A stretch of 64,000 nucleotides of DNA from JAHEJN01 sp963787285 (GCA_963787285.1 CAWBCM010000007.1:8336-72335); one strand, 5' to 3'; positions 9,207 to 18,229 are shown, counted from the first letter of the stretch. Notes: a model not told the origin generated them from the sequence alone. A program made the numbers and translations.

Positions 9207-10193
9207 TCAGTACTCGAGCCACGACAGACGGTCGGCGGCGGCGGCGCCGGACAGGAAGGCTCCCTCCACCTTCGAGCCGCCGAAGGCATCGCCGGCGAAA
9301 AGGAGGGGAGTGCCGCCGACCTCGGTCACCTCCACCGATTGAGGTAGGGGATCGATGGGCTGGGCGTACCGCCAACGCTTGAGCTGGGCCTCGACCACTC
9401 GCGCCTCGCCCAGCCACGGTCGGGCCGCATCGAGCATCTCGGCCAGGACGGTGTCGGTGTCGTCGTCCCATCGTTTCGTGCTGAGCTCGTGGCTGAGGTG
9501 CAGCGTGATGCCCACCCCCGATGAGATCCCCTTCACGGCGTTGTCGGCGACGAACCCGAACGGGCCGTCGGTCAGTTGGATCCCGCCGGGCTCGGGTACC
9601 GCCGAGGGTCGGTCGAGAACGGCCAGTACGGCGATGGTCGGGTGGTACCGGATCGCCTCCATGCGGGCACGGACCGAAACATCGATGGCGACACCGCCCG
9701 CATCGAGCAGCGCCAGCGCCTGGGGCATCGGTGCGGTGAGCACGATCGCCCCGGCGCGCACCTGACCACCCGGGTGATGCAGCAGCCACCCGTCTTCGAC
9801 TTCGGTGATCGAGTGGATGGGCGTCTCGACCATGACCGACAGATCGCGAGCGAGCCACTTCGCCAGCCGAGTCATCCCGCCCCTGGTGGCGTAGCGGGGA
9901 TGGCCGTCGGGCGATCCCGAGAAGCCCCGACACCATTCGTAGACCACTTCGGCCTCGGCTGCACCGTCGACGAAGGCGGCGAACTCGGCGCTGCGCACCG
10001 TGAAGAACTGCGCCCCGTGATCGAGGGTTGCGTCGTGGATGCGACGGGTCGCCAGCCTTCCGCCGACCGACCGGCCCTTGTCGATCACCACCACCGAACG
10101 CCCCGAATCGGCCAGGCGCTTGGCGGCGACGAGTCCACTCAGGCCCGCTCCGACCACGGCGACGGTGGCGGCGGACGCCGCAGACTCGCTCAT
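9207..10193 (-). CDS. FAD/NAD(P)-dependent amine oxidase-like protein (renalase-like)
   Basis: A 328-residue flavoprotein with an N-terminal Rossmann fingerprint (VAVVGAGLSGLVAAKRL, about residues 10-26) followed by VVVIDKGRSVGGRLATRR, the arrangement of the renalase-like branch of the flavin amine oxidases. DHGAQFFTVRSAEF is another family landmark, and the C-terminal FAD-contact segment PLLFAGDAFGGSKVEGAFLSG is clear. The start at 10193 is chosen because homology begins just after MSESAASAA; a GTG seven codons upstream is possible. It stands convergent to the permease gene with a 29 nt gap. Bacterial members oxidise isomeric dihydronicotinamides in some species; the substrate here is not known. 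Confidence 0.85.
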   Translation of the reverse strand: MSESAASAATVAVVGAGLSGLVAAKRLADSGRSVVVIDKGRSVGGRLATRRIHDATLDHGAQFFTVRSAEFAAFVDGAAEAEVVYEWCRGFSGSPDGHPRYATRGGMTRLAKWLARDLSVMVETPIHSITEVEDGWLLHHPGGQVRAGAIVLTAPMPQALALLDAGGVAIDVSVRARMEAIRYHPTIAVLAVLDRPSAVPEPGGIQLTDGPFGFVADNAVKGISSGVGITLHLSHELSTKRWDDDTDTVLAEMLDAARPWLGEARVVEAQLKRWRYAQPIDPLPQSVEVTEVGGTPLLFAGDAFGGSKVEGAFLSGAAAADRLSWLEY

Positions 10194-10323
10194 CGGGCAA
10201 GCATCGCGTCGCACACCGGCTCATCCCCAATCCGCGCCTCGCTGCATCCGGATCGGCGGTGGAGCGCGAAGAATGAACTGTCTTCGTGCGCAACGAGTGT
10301 CGACCATGCGATAGGAATCACCC

Positions 10324-11208
10324 ATGCAGGTAGCCATCACCGGATCATCCGGGCTCATCGGGGAGGCGCTCGTGGCGTCTCTCTCCGCCGACGGCCACAC
10401 CCCGATTCGGGTCACGCGTAGCGGGTCCGACGGCATTCACTGGGATATCGCCAAGGGTGAGATCGACGCCGCGTCCCTCGAAGGAATCGACGCCGTCGTT
10501 CACCTCGCCGGAGAGGGCATCGCCGCCAAACGCTGGACCGCGGCCCAGAAGCGGAAGATCCACGACAGCCGCGTGAAGGGCACCACGCTGCTGAGCGAGT
10601 CGCTCGCCCGCCTGTCCCAGCCGCCCGAGACGCTCGTCAGCGGTTCGGCCATCGGGTACTACGGCGACCGCGGCGACACCCGGCTCACCGAGGAGTCCGA
10701 TCCCGGCGAAGGGTTCCTGACCGAGGTCTGCCTCGACTGGGAGGCGGCCACCGTTGCGGCCGAGGAGGCGGGCATCACCGTCTCCCACATTCGAACCGGC
10801 ATCGTCCTGGGGCGAAGTGGTGGCGTGTTGAAACGGCTACTCCCGCTCTACAAGTTCGGACTCGGCGGTCGCCTCGGATCAGGCAAGCAGTACATGAGCT
10901 GGATCGGCATCGACGACGAGGTCGGTGCCGTTCGCTGGCTGCTCGAGAACCCGCGGTCGGGCGGCTTCAATCTCACTGCGCCCCACCCCGTCACCAACGG
11001 CGAGTTCAACAAGACCCTGGCTCAGGCCCTGCACCGGCCCGCGATCATCCCGGTACCGAAGTTCGCTCCGAAGATCCTGCTGGGCGCGGAGTTGGCCGAC
11101 AACCTGCTCTTCACCAGCGCCAACGTGGTGCCCGAGCGCCTCGAGCGTGAGGGGTTCACGTTCGCCCACCCGACTCTCGTCGAAGCGCTCACTCACATCG
11201 TGGGCTGA
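10324..11208 (+). CDS. TIGR01777-family NAD(P)-dependent epimerase/oxidoreductase
   Basis: A 294-residue short-chain dehydrogenase/epimerase. The nucleotide-binding motif ITGSSGLIGEALV is at residues 4-16. HLAGEGIAAKRWT and SGSAIGYYGDRGDT (with the YYG of this family) follow, and the DUF1731-like C-terminal part contains PVPKFAPKILLGAELAD. The family (YfcH/SDR39U1-like) is ubiquitous, with poorly defined function. It is divergent from the renalase-like gene across 130 nt that contains the -10-like sequence TAGGAAT at 10312-10318. Its last 16 nt overlap the 3' end of the regulator gene on the other strand. Confidence 0.9.
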   Translation: MQVAITGSSGLIGEALVASLSADGHTPIRVTRSGSDGIHWDIAKGEIDAASLEGIDAVVHLAGEGIAAKRWTAAQKRKIHDSRVKGTTLLSESLARLSQPPETLVSGSAIGYYGDRGDTRLTEESDPGEGFLTEVCLDWEAATVAAEEAGITVSHIRTGIVLGRSGGVLKRLLPLYKFGLGGRLGSGKQYMSWIGIDDEVGAVRWLLENPRSGGFNLTAPHPVTNGEFNKTLAQALHRPAIIPVPKFAPKILLGAELADNLLFTSANVVPERLEREGFTFAHPTLVEALTHIVG

Positions 11209-14200
11209 CCCCCGATCCCCAGCCGGCGGGCCAGCATCAGCGTGACCTCGTCGGCCGGGCCGCCCATCTCCTCGAGCTGATCCTGGCAGCGGCGCATCGC
11301 CCGTTGGGCAGAGGCCCGATCGCCGCGACTGAGATGGGCCGCCACCATCGCTCGGTGGGCCGATTCCGACCACGGCTCGACGTGGAGCGCTCGCGACCCG
11401 GCCGCCAACGCCTCGTCGGTGCGGCCGAAGGCGGCCAGGAACTCTGCGGTGCGAACGGCGGCCCGCACGAAACGGGAGCGCAGGCGATCGCGCTCGAGTC
11501 CCGACCAGTCGTCGTCGGCGGCATCGGCCAGGAAGTCTCCGCCGTAGAGCTCGAGCGCTTCGACCAGCGGCTCGATGGCCAGTTCGGGCACACCGTCGGC
11601 CTCCAGCCGGTCGGCTTCGTCGAGCAACGAGTCGAATCGCCAGGTGTCGATGGTGAGATGGTCGCCGGCAACCAGCTGAAGGCGTGATCCGGTGGACCGG
11701 ACGAAGAAGGGTGCATCGTGGGCCGTGCGATGCGGCTCGAGCACCTGAAGCAGGAGGTTCAGGGTCGACCGCAGGTTTCGGCGGGCCGAGGTCTCGTCGG
11801 CTTCGGGCCAGAGAGCCGCCATGGCGGCCTCTCGGGTAGTGGTCTGATGCAGCGCCAGAAACCCCAGAAGCGATCGGACGCGCTCGCGACGCCATGTGGC
11901 GTCGACCAGTGGGGCACCGTTGACCGAGATGGTGGCCGGGCCGAGTAGCCGGAGGTCGAGGCGTGCCGGTGGCGGCACCGGGATCGTGGCCACGATCTGG
12001 TCGGCGGCTTCGGCCACTTGGTGAAGCGGATGGTCGGTGAGCTCGCGGAACAGCCTTCGGGCCGGCTCGCCGACCGTGCGGGCCAACCACGCAGCGGTGG
12101 TTTCCGCCTCGGGTCGACCGACGGCCCACGCCGCAGTCGTCAGCTCACAGGCTGCGCGCAGGAAGACAGAGGCCAGAATCTCGCCGGGGAGCTCGGGCCA
12201 CGTGAGATCTTCGACAGCACCGAGATCACCGGCGTCGAGATCGCGCAGCGCGCCCCCGAGATCGAGGTCTCGGCGCCCGAAGGGCCCGAGACGAGGGCGA
12301 GCGAACGGCGGCACGTGCTCGGGGAAGAAGCGGGCGATCGAGGCTCCGGTGCCCCCGTAGCTCACGCGGTTGGTACTCGACGGGGGGTGGCGTTCGAGCA
12401 GCGTCTGCATCGCGTGGCGAGCTGCGGCAGGACCATCGACCAGGTCGATGATCGCCGCGTCGAGCAGGCCGAGCGCGATCTCGACCTGATCGGCACCTCC
12501 GCCGGCCAGCGAGGTGGCCGCGTCGAGATGGCGCCGGGCCGATTCCGCGCGGCCGACGCTTGCATCGAGTACCCCGCTCCAGACGTGCTGCAGGAAGGCG
12601 TCGCGCGGGCTGGCCTGGTCACTGAACCAGCTCTGAGCCAACAGCTCCTCGATGCGCCCGGCACGCATCCGCGAAGAGAACCCGATGACCGAGAACCCCG
12701 GGATCGGCACCTGCCAGGCGACGCACGAATCAGCCGGTTCGATCGACGGATGGCCGGCCATCGAGAGGGCCTGGGCGTGCAACCAGTCGACGGTGGCGCG
12801 AAACCCGATGGTGATCTCGCCGGGTTCGATGGTTCGCACCACGTCGAGCACGGCCTCGGGTTCCCCTCGGGACAGCAACGCGAACGCCTCGCCAATGGCC
12901 ACGTAGGGCCGCGCCAGACGGACGCCCTGTCCGGCGAGCTCGGCCATTCGCACCCCGACCTCGAACAACCCGGCCACGTTCCGGTGCAGGTGATGCCAGA
13001 AGCCCAGTTGCACCAGGGAGGCGACCTCGGCTTCGTCGTCGCCCAACGATCGGAACCCGGTCGCCGCCGCCTCGAACTGCTCCCTCACGGAGTCGGTCAT
13101 GGGGTCGGCGTGTTGGGCCGACAACCCGGCCAGGAAGCGGCCGATCGGATGCTCGACCACCGATTCGGGGAGCAGTGCGAGCCAGCGTCGTACCGCGGTG
13201 ATGTCGTGGGCCAGCGGCTCGATGACGACCAGCCGCAACGCGTTCTCGATCGTCGCCGGGTCGTTGGTTCTCAGACTCAGGTCGGCGGCGCGGTCGATGT
13301 GGTCGGAATCGATCAGGAATCGGACGGCGGACGCTCGGAGTCGGTCGACACGTTCAGAATCGACTCGGGGCTCGATCACGTCGATCCACAGGTCGTGTGG
13401 GGCGTACCACCCGTTGCGCTGGTGCAGCAGGGGAACCTCGGCGAGTGCGTCGACCCCGAGGTCGACGCAGTGACGCAACAGGTCCTCGTCGACACCTCCC
13501 AGGACCACGGTGGCCTCCAGGGCCGTCCGCTGCGCATCGCTCAGCCAGGAGACGACCTCTTCGTCGAGGAAGTCGGTGGCGTCGTCGGAGCGGGCCGCCA
13601 GCGCCACGAGTGCCGGCCAGCCCCCGAGGCGACCGAGCGGGCCGCCGTCCGCATCGTTCAGCGCGGCGATGCGCTCCACCTCGCTGACGTCGAGCGCGAG
13701 CTCGGAGCCGTCGATTCGGGCGACCCGGCCCTGGGCGTCGAGGCGGGCGAGCGGCACCGGCGATCGGCGGCGACTGGCGAGCACGAAGTGGGCGTTGCCG
13801 GGGAGCGCTTCGATGAGCTCACTGAGCAGAGCGGCGCCGTTGCTGCCGTCGGGGATCTCGTGGACGTCATCGAACACGAGACACACCGCGGCGGGGGACA
13901 GGCGGGCGACGGCTCCGCTGACATCGGCCGTCGACGTCGGCGTCTCGAGCCCGAGCGACAGGCCGATGCCGTCGAGCAGGTGGCTCCCGTCGGCATCACC
14001 CGGTTCGCACGTGACCCAGTGGTCGACCCCCCGGCGACCGAGCAGGTTCTGACTCACCGCCTGGGCCAGCGATGTCGTCTTTCCGAACCCGGCTCCGGCC
14101 TGGATCACGGTGACCCGGACGTCGAAACGGTCGACCAGACGTCGCTGCACGCGCCGACGGAGCAGGGCACCATCGACGTCGGGGGGTTGAGCGCGGAACG

Positions 14201-14270
14201 GCCGCATCACGAGTGCCTCCGGCGCAACGGGCAGGAACCACAGCGACAGTACTCGGGTTGGTCGATCCAT
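11193..14270 (-). CDS. large ATPase transcriptional regulator with C-terminal SARP/BTAD region
   Basis: A 1025-residue regulator. An N-terminal STAND-type P-loop ATPase (Walker A AGAGFGKTT, residues 58-66; Walker B region AAVCLVFDDVHE) resembles MalT/LAL regulators. A long helical-repeat middle (about 320-750, TPR-like) follows. A C-terminal winged-helix DNA-binding domain starts near residue 764 (RLDLRLLGPATISVNGAPL, then ALWPEADETSARRNLRSTL) and is followed by a bacterial transcriptional activator domain (BTAD) to the end. In classical SARP/AfsR proteins the BTAD half is N-terminal; here the order is reversed. The start is uncertain: ATG 14270 or ATG 14207 (MRPFRAQPP). Target genes cannot be inferred; it is divergent from engB. 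Confidence 0.88.
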   Translation of the reverse strand: MDRPTRVLSLWFLPVAPEALVMRPFRAQPPDVDGALLRRRVQRRLVDRFDVRVTVIQAGAGFGKTTSLAQAVSQNLLGRRGVDHWVTCEPGDADGSHLLDGIGLSLGLETPTSTADVSGAVARLSPAAVCLVFDDVHEIPDGSNGAALLSELIEALPGNAHFVLASRRRSPVPLARLDAQGRVARIDGSELALDVSEVERIAALNDADGGPLGRLGGWPALVALAARSDDATDFLDEEVVSWLSDAQRTALEATVVLGGVDEDLLRHCVDLGVDALAEVPLLHQRNGWYAPHDLWIDVIEPRVDSERVDRLRASAVRFLIDSDHIDRAADLSLRTNDPATIENALRLVVIEPLAHDITAVRRWLALLPESVVEHPIGRFLAGLSAQHADPMTDSVREQFEAAATGFRSLGDDEAEVASLVQLGFWHHLHRNVAGLFEVGVRMAELAGQGVRLARPYVAIGEAFALLSRGEPEAVLDVVRTIEPGEITIGFRATVDWLHAQALSMAGHPSIEPADSCVAWQVPIPGFSVIGFSSRMRAGRIEELLAQSWFSDQASPRDAFLQHVWSGVLDASVGRAESARRHLDAATSLAGGGADQVEIALGLLDAAIIDLVDGPAAARHAMQTLLERHPPSSTNRVSYGGTGASIARFFPEHVPPFARPRLGPFGRRDLDLGGALRDLDAGDLGAVEDLTWPELPGEILASVFLRAACELTTAAWAVGRPEAETTAAWLARTVGEPARRLFRELTDHPLHQVAEAADQIVATIPVPPPARLDLRLLGPATISVNGAPLVDATWRRERVRSLLGFLALHQTTTREAAMAALWPEADETSARRNLRSTLNLLLQVLEPHRTAHDAPFFVRSTGSRLQLVAGDHLTIDTWRFDSLLDEADRLEADGVPELAIEPLVEALELYGGDFLADAADDDWSGLERDRLRSRFVRAAVRTAEFLAAFGRTDEALAAGSRALHVEPWSESAHRAMVAAHLSRGDRASAQRAMRRCQDQLEEMGGPADEVTLMLARRLGIGGQPTM

Positions 14271-14361
14271 GAGCTCGGCAGGTTCGGTGGAGGATGCTTT
14301 TCTCCAGCAAATCGGGGCGGCGTCATCGAGGCGTCATCGGCCGGGCCGCAGACGGCCGCCC

Positions 14362-14367
14362 TACACT
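14362..14367 (+). promoter_or_regulatory. -10 element TACACT, leaderless promoter of engB
   Basis: TACACT is followed by exactly 7 nt and then GTG at 14375, the start codon that best fits EngB homology. This supports leaderless transcription and argues against the longer frame from ATG 14294. Confidence 0.5.
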
Positions 14368-14374
14368 CGCCGAA

Positions 14375-14965
14375 GTGTCGGGCCGTCCACTTCCGTTGCG
14401 TTTCGTGACGTCGGCCACACGATTCTCCGAACTCCCCCCGTCGCCGAGCGAGGTGGCCTTCGTCGGACGGTCGAATGTGGGGAAGTCGTCGCTGATCAAC
14501 TCTCTGGCCAATCAGCGTCAGTTGGCTCGGGTGTCGAACACTCCCGGTCGAACGCAGCTGATCAACCTTTTCGAGAACGCCGACGGTGGAACGGTGGTCG
14601 ATCTCCCCGGCTACGGCTACGCGAAGGCACCGAGCCGCGTTCGTCGCGAGTGGCCCGAGATGATCGAGGGCTACCTGCTCGAACGCCAGGAGCTCGAGAT
14701 GGTCTACGTTCTCGTCGACGGGGCCGTCGGTCCGACCAAGCTCGACGTGCAGATGCTCGACTGGATGCGCTCGATCGGAGTGCCGTTCACGGTCGTGGCC
14801 ACCAAGCACGACAAGGTCAAGTCGTCGCGTCGCGAGGGCCGGAAGCGAGATCTCGCCGTCGGCTGCGGCGTCGAACGCAAGGACGTGATCTGGGTGAGCG
14901 CCGCGAAAGGCGTGGGCATCGATCGGCTCCGGGGCACCGTGACCCGCGATCTCGGAGTCTCCTGA
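14375..14965 (+). CDS. engB: ribosome biogenesis GTP-binding protein EngB/YsxC
   Basis: A 196-residue small GTPase of the EngB/YihA/YsxC family, which assists assembly of the large ribosomal subunit. The G1 motif is GRSNVGKSS, with SNTPGRTQ as switch I/G2, DLPGYGYAK as G3, TKHDKVKSSR as G4, and VSAAKGVGI as G5. The length is normal with the GTG start at 14375. The longer frame from 14294 would add about 27 residues unlike the family and would overlap the promoter. It is divergent from the large regulator and convergent with the sensor-like membrane protein. Confidence 0.92.
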   Translation: MSGRPLPLRFVTSATRFSELPPSPSEVAFVGRSNVGKSSLINSLANQRQLARVSNTPGRTQLINLFENADGGTVVDLPGYGYAKAPSRVRREWPEMIEGYLLERQELEMVYVLVDGAVGPTKLDVQMLDWMRSIGVPFTVVATKHDKVKSSRREGRKRDLAVGCGVERKDVIWVSAAKGVGIDRLRGTVTRDLGVS

Positions 14966-14975
14966 GCCGGCTCAG
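14962..14975. terminator. perfect 14-nt palindrome spanning two convergent stop codons
   Basis: CTGAGCCGGCTCAG is a perfect inverted repeat that contains the TGA of engB (14963-14965) on one strand and the TGA of the membrane protein (14972-14974) on the other. It could act as a short bidirectional terminator stem, but there is no loop or T-tract, so this is a weak call. Confidence 0.25.
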
Positions 14976-15994
14976 ACGGTGATGGGCTCGGACGGCGCCG
15001 GTGCCCGAGAATCGAGCTCGCGTCGTTCGATGGCGAAGGTACGGGCGACGGGCACGCTGAACAAGACGGCCAGGAGTGAGGCGATCCCGCCGACGATTGC
15101 GTACGCCTTCGCCGCCGCCTCGGCGTCGGTGGCCCGGGTCTCGAGGATCGCCAGACCGGACTCGACCGCGTCGGTCTCGATGTCGACGTAGGCCAGAGGC
15201 CACTCGGCGGCCACGTCGCCCCAGGCGAGAAGGTCGAAGGGCTCGCCGGTGGCCACCGCGACCACGCCGGCTCGGGCCGCTTCGGCATCGGCGGTCGCCA
15301 GGGCAACATCGAGCTCATCGCTTCGGGCCGACGACGCGGCCTCGAGGAATGCTGCTTCCGCGGCGGCGACCCGGCTCAGGGCCTCGCCGATCGTCTCCGG
15401 CTCGCCCTGGCCGAGGGCGGCTCCGGTCGCGGCCATGACGGCGTCGCTCGACGCCCGGCGGGCCTCGTCGATCGCGAGCAGGGCCTGCGGGCTCATGCCG
15501 GGCACGACGAGCCGGTCGCGGATCTCCTCGATGGCGGCGGTGGTTGCATCGATCGATGCCCGGTAGGGCCCGACCACGGAGCCGGCGACGTCGCCAGCGG
15601 CAATCGCGGCCCGGTGCTCGTCGAGACCGTCGAGTGATGCGTCGATCGAGTTGAGTGCGACGCCCAGAGGATCGCCGGCCTCGTAGTAGGTGATCTCCTC
15701 CTGGAGGTCGACACGAGCCGAATCGGTGGCGGCAACGAGGCCGTCGAACTCCTCGGCGTCGACGAAACCGATGGCGTAGGGAACGGCAAGGGCACCTTCC
15801 TCGTGAAGGGAGCCCTCCATCGCCGCGACCGCCGAGAGTGAGAAGAGGCCGTCGAGATCCGACTCGGCGTTCTTGGCGTCGGCCACCCGGGCGTCGAGGG
15901 TGTACGCGAACACGCCACCGAGCGCCAACAGTGGGAGGAGCGAAAGGGCGATGACCTTGGGCCACGATCGTCTCGTTCGTGTCGGTCGTGTCAT
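14972..15994 (-). CDS. bitopic membrane protein with NIT-like helical extracellular region
   Basis: A 340-residue protein. A cationic N-terminus (TRPTRTRRSWPK) leads into a membrane segment (about residues 14-34, VIALSLLPLLALGGVFAY). A long, Ala/Glu-rich, almost wholly helical extracytoplasmic region (about 35-300) follows, then a second membrane segment (about 305-327, AKAYAIVGGIASLLAVLFSV) and a short cytoplasmic tail. This matches the topology of the nitrate/nitrite-sensing (NIT) sensor region of actinobacterial histidine kinases, including SAVAAMEGSLHEEGALAVPY near the first helix. No HAMP, kinase or other output domain follows. The start is ATG 15994, with AAGGAG upstream; a longer frame lacks such a site. 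Function unknown. Confidence 0.7.
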   Translation of the reverse strand: MTRPTRTRRSWPKVIALSLLPLLALGGVFAYTLDARVADAKNAESDLDGLFSLSAVAAMEGSLHEEGALAVPYAIGFVDAEEFDGLVAATDSARVDLQEEITYYEAGDPLGVALNSIDASLDGLDEHRAAIAAGDVAGSVVGPYRASIDATTAAIEEIRDRLVVPGMSPQALLAIDEARRASSDAVMAATGAALGQGEPETIGEALSRVAAAEAAFLEAASSARSDELDVALATADAEAARAGVVAVATGEPFDLLAWGDVAAEWPLAYVDIETDAVESGLAILETRATDAEAAAKAYAIVGGIASLLAVLFSVPVARTFAIERRELDSRAPAPSEPITV

Positions 15995-16079
15995 GGCGGT
16001 CTCCTTCCCTGGGCGGCGGTGGTGACATCTACCCATCGGCGGGGATCGACGATCTTTGAGGTCCTCGCGAATTGTGATG

Positions 16080-16107
16080 TTGATCGCCCGCCGTGCTGGG
16101 CTACTCT
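16080..16107 (+). promoter_or_regulatory. sigma70-type promoter (TTGATC - 16 nt - TACTCT) for the SpoIID-like gene
   Basis: TTGATC (16080-16085) and TACTCT (16102-16107) are separated by 16 nt and lie about 40 nt upstream of GTG 16146, giving a leader of roughly 30 nt. It faces away from the divergent membrane-protein gene. Confidence 0.4.
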
Positions 16108-16145
16108 GGTGATCCGCGGGTGGAGTCACTGGCGAAAGCGATCAC

Positions 16146-18219
16146 GTGTTCTCTCACTTCCACGCTCAATCACGACGGTGCCCTTCGAGGTCACTCGGGC
16201 TTGCCGTTGTGTTCGTCGTGGCCAGTGTCCTGGCCATTCCGGCGACGGCAGCGCAGGACGGCACCGATGATCCGCCGGCCACCGTGGTCATCGAGCCCAC
16301 CGCCACCGAGGTCAGCGACCTCAACGGTGCGGCGCTCGTCGAGACCGCGGCGACGCTGCCCGTGTGGGGTCATGGTTGGGGCCACGGTCGGGGCTTGGGC
16401 CAATACGGTGCACTCGGCTACGCGGTCGACGGCGGCTGGGGCTCGGCGGACATCCTCGATCACTTCTACGGTGACACCGTCGCCGGCAACATCGGCAATC
16501 CGCTGATGACCGTGCGCCTGCTGAGCAACGACAACCTGCCGCTCATCACCTCGGTCTCCCAGGGCCAGCTCGGATATCGGGTCGGAACGAACGGAGCCGT
16601 CGTTCCCCTCGGCACGCGCGCCGCCTATGTGGAGTACGTGGGGGGCGGGCGGTACCGGCTGCTCACCGCCGACACCTGCAGCGGACCTTGGACGAACGAG
16701 ATCTCGCTTCCCGTGCCCTCGTCGCCGCTCATGGACGATCATGTCGCCATCGTCGTGATCGGCACAACAGCCGAGACCCAGACGCTCGCCAACTCGCTGC
16801 GCCTCTGCCGGCCCGGCAGCGACCGTTGGTACCGGGGCGAGCTGCGCGCCGCGCAGTTCACCAACGCGAACGGAACCTTCGACCGGCGCACCGTCAACGC
16901 GCTCCCGACCGAGCAGTACCTCCGTGGGGTGGTACCCCGCGAATCGCCCGCGAGCTGGGCCGACCTCGGCGGTGGTAGCGGCATGGCCGCCCTCGAGGCG
17001 CAGGCGGTGGCCGCGCGCAGCTACAGCCTGGCCGAGAATCGGTACAACTACGCCAAGACCTGCGACACGACCTCGTGCCAGGTGTACGGCGGTCGCGAGC
17101 TCGAAGGCTACCCACCGCCCCTCGAGGACGCCCGGAGCGATGCGGCCATCGCCAACACGGCCGGTGTCGTGCGCATGCGAGGTGCATCCGTGGCCCGCAC
17201 CGAGTTCTCGTCGTCGACCGGCGGCCACACCGCCGGGGGCGTCTTCCCGCCGGTGCCCGATGCCGGCGACGACATCCACCTGAACCCCAACCACGACTGG
17301 GCGGCAACGGTGCAGAAGACGTCACTCGAGTCCTACTTCGGGCTCGGGAGCTATCAGGGCGTCTCGGTGCTCGCAGCGCAATGGACTCGGGTCCGACGGC
17401 GGCCGCGTGCAGGACGTGCGAGTGTCGTTCTCCAACGGCTCGGCCGACGTGTCGGGATGGGGTTTCCAGGCGGCGGCGGGAATCAAGAGCGACTGGTTCC
17501 GCTTCACCCCGGTCGGCACCGATCCGGGTGGCCCCACCACTCCGACGGCCCTGTTCGTCTCGAACAGCCTGACCACGGGCGTGGCCGAGAAGGAGTTCAC
17601 GTTCGGGACCCGCGCCGACGGGGTTCTCGTCGGCGACTGGGACGGAGACGGCGTCGACACCTTCCTTCTCCGCACCGGCGCCCGCTACCGAGGCTCCAAC
17701 ACGGTGTCGCCCGACCTGACCTCGATCGACTTCGTGTTCGAGAACCCGGACTCCCAGGTGTACGTCGGCGACTGGAACGGCGACGGCAAGGACACGCTGG
17801 CGGTTCGCACCGCCAATCAGTTCGCCATCTCGAACACGCTCGGCCAGCCCGCCGACGACGTGATCATCAACTACGGCAAGGCCGCCGACCAGGTGTTCGT
17901 CGGCGACTGGGACGGCGACGGCGACGACACCTTCGCCGTCCGGCGGGGCAACGTGTTCTATGCGTCCAACCGGATAGTGACCGGCAACGCCGACTACGTG
18001 TTCGGATACGGCCGTGCCATCGATCAGGTCTACGTCGGCGACTGGGATCGTGACGGCGACGACAGCTTCGCCGTGCGCCGCGCCAACGTCTTCCACGTGT
18101 CGAATGCGCTGGTCACGACGGTTGCCCAGACCGTGTTCGCCTACGGCCGGGCCGCCGACACCGTGTTGGTCGGTGACTACGACGGCGACGGCGTCGAGAC
18201 CATCACGGTTCGCCGCTGA
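16146..18219 (+). CDS. secreted SpoIID/LytB-domain protein with five FG-GAP-like repeats (apparent frameshift near 17373)
   Basis: Restoring one frame gives about 690 residues. The signal peptide is about residues 1-36 (hydrophobic core LGLAVVFVVASVLA, ending ATAA). The SpoIID region starts with WGHGWGHGRGLGQYGA (75-90) and includes RGVVPRESPASW and LEAQAVAARSYSLAE. Related SpoIID proteins cleave or bind stripped peptidoglycan glycans. Five repeats of VxVGDWDGDG type follow to the C-terminus. The frame breaks near 17371-17380: the upstream frame reads VLAAQW, while the downstream frame reads QRNGLGSDGGRVQDVRV, and removing one base (for example G at 17373) joins them as VLQRNGLG. A sequencing error is likely; a true mutation cannot be excluded. 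Start GTG 16146 precedes the signal peptide directly. Confidence 0.8.
17623..18219 (+). repeat. five in-frame 135-nt repeats encoding 45-residue VxVGDWDGDG units
   Basis: Repeat units start at 17623, 17758, 17893, 18028 and 18163, exactly 135 nt (45 codons) apart. Each opens with V-x-V-G-D-[WY]-[DN]-x-D-G followed by a [DE][TS]-containing strand and, in most units, VRR or VRT. The DxDxDG core resembles the calcium-binding loops of FG-GAP/VCBS beta-propeller repeats. The units diverge in sequence between the cores, so this is an old protein repeat and not a recent DNA duplication. Confidence 0.85.
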
Positions 18220-18229
18220 CCCGATCGAG

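Noticed and set aside
12018..14408. A 796-residue open frame on the plus strand opposite the large regulator
   Set aside because: It is an antisense shadow: Gly/Arg/Gln/Asp-rich with no domain pattern, while the minus-strand frame has Walker A, winged-helix and BTAD motifs.
16146..18053. The uncorrected SpoIID frame running to 18053
   Set aside because: After 17380 that frame is Arg/Gly-rich and non-homologous, while another frame holds the regular VGDWDGDG repeats.
17623..18219. A possible CRISPR or recent tandem duplication because of the regular 135-nt spacing
   Set aside because: The units are in-frame protein repeats with diverged DNA between the conserved cores, and the period is too long for CRISPR.
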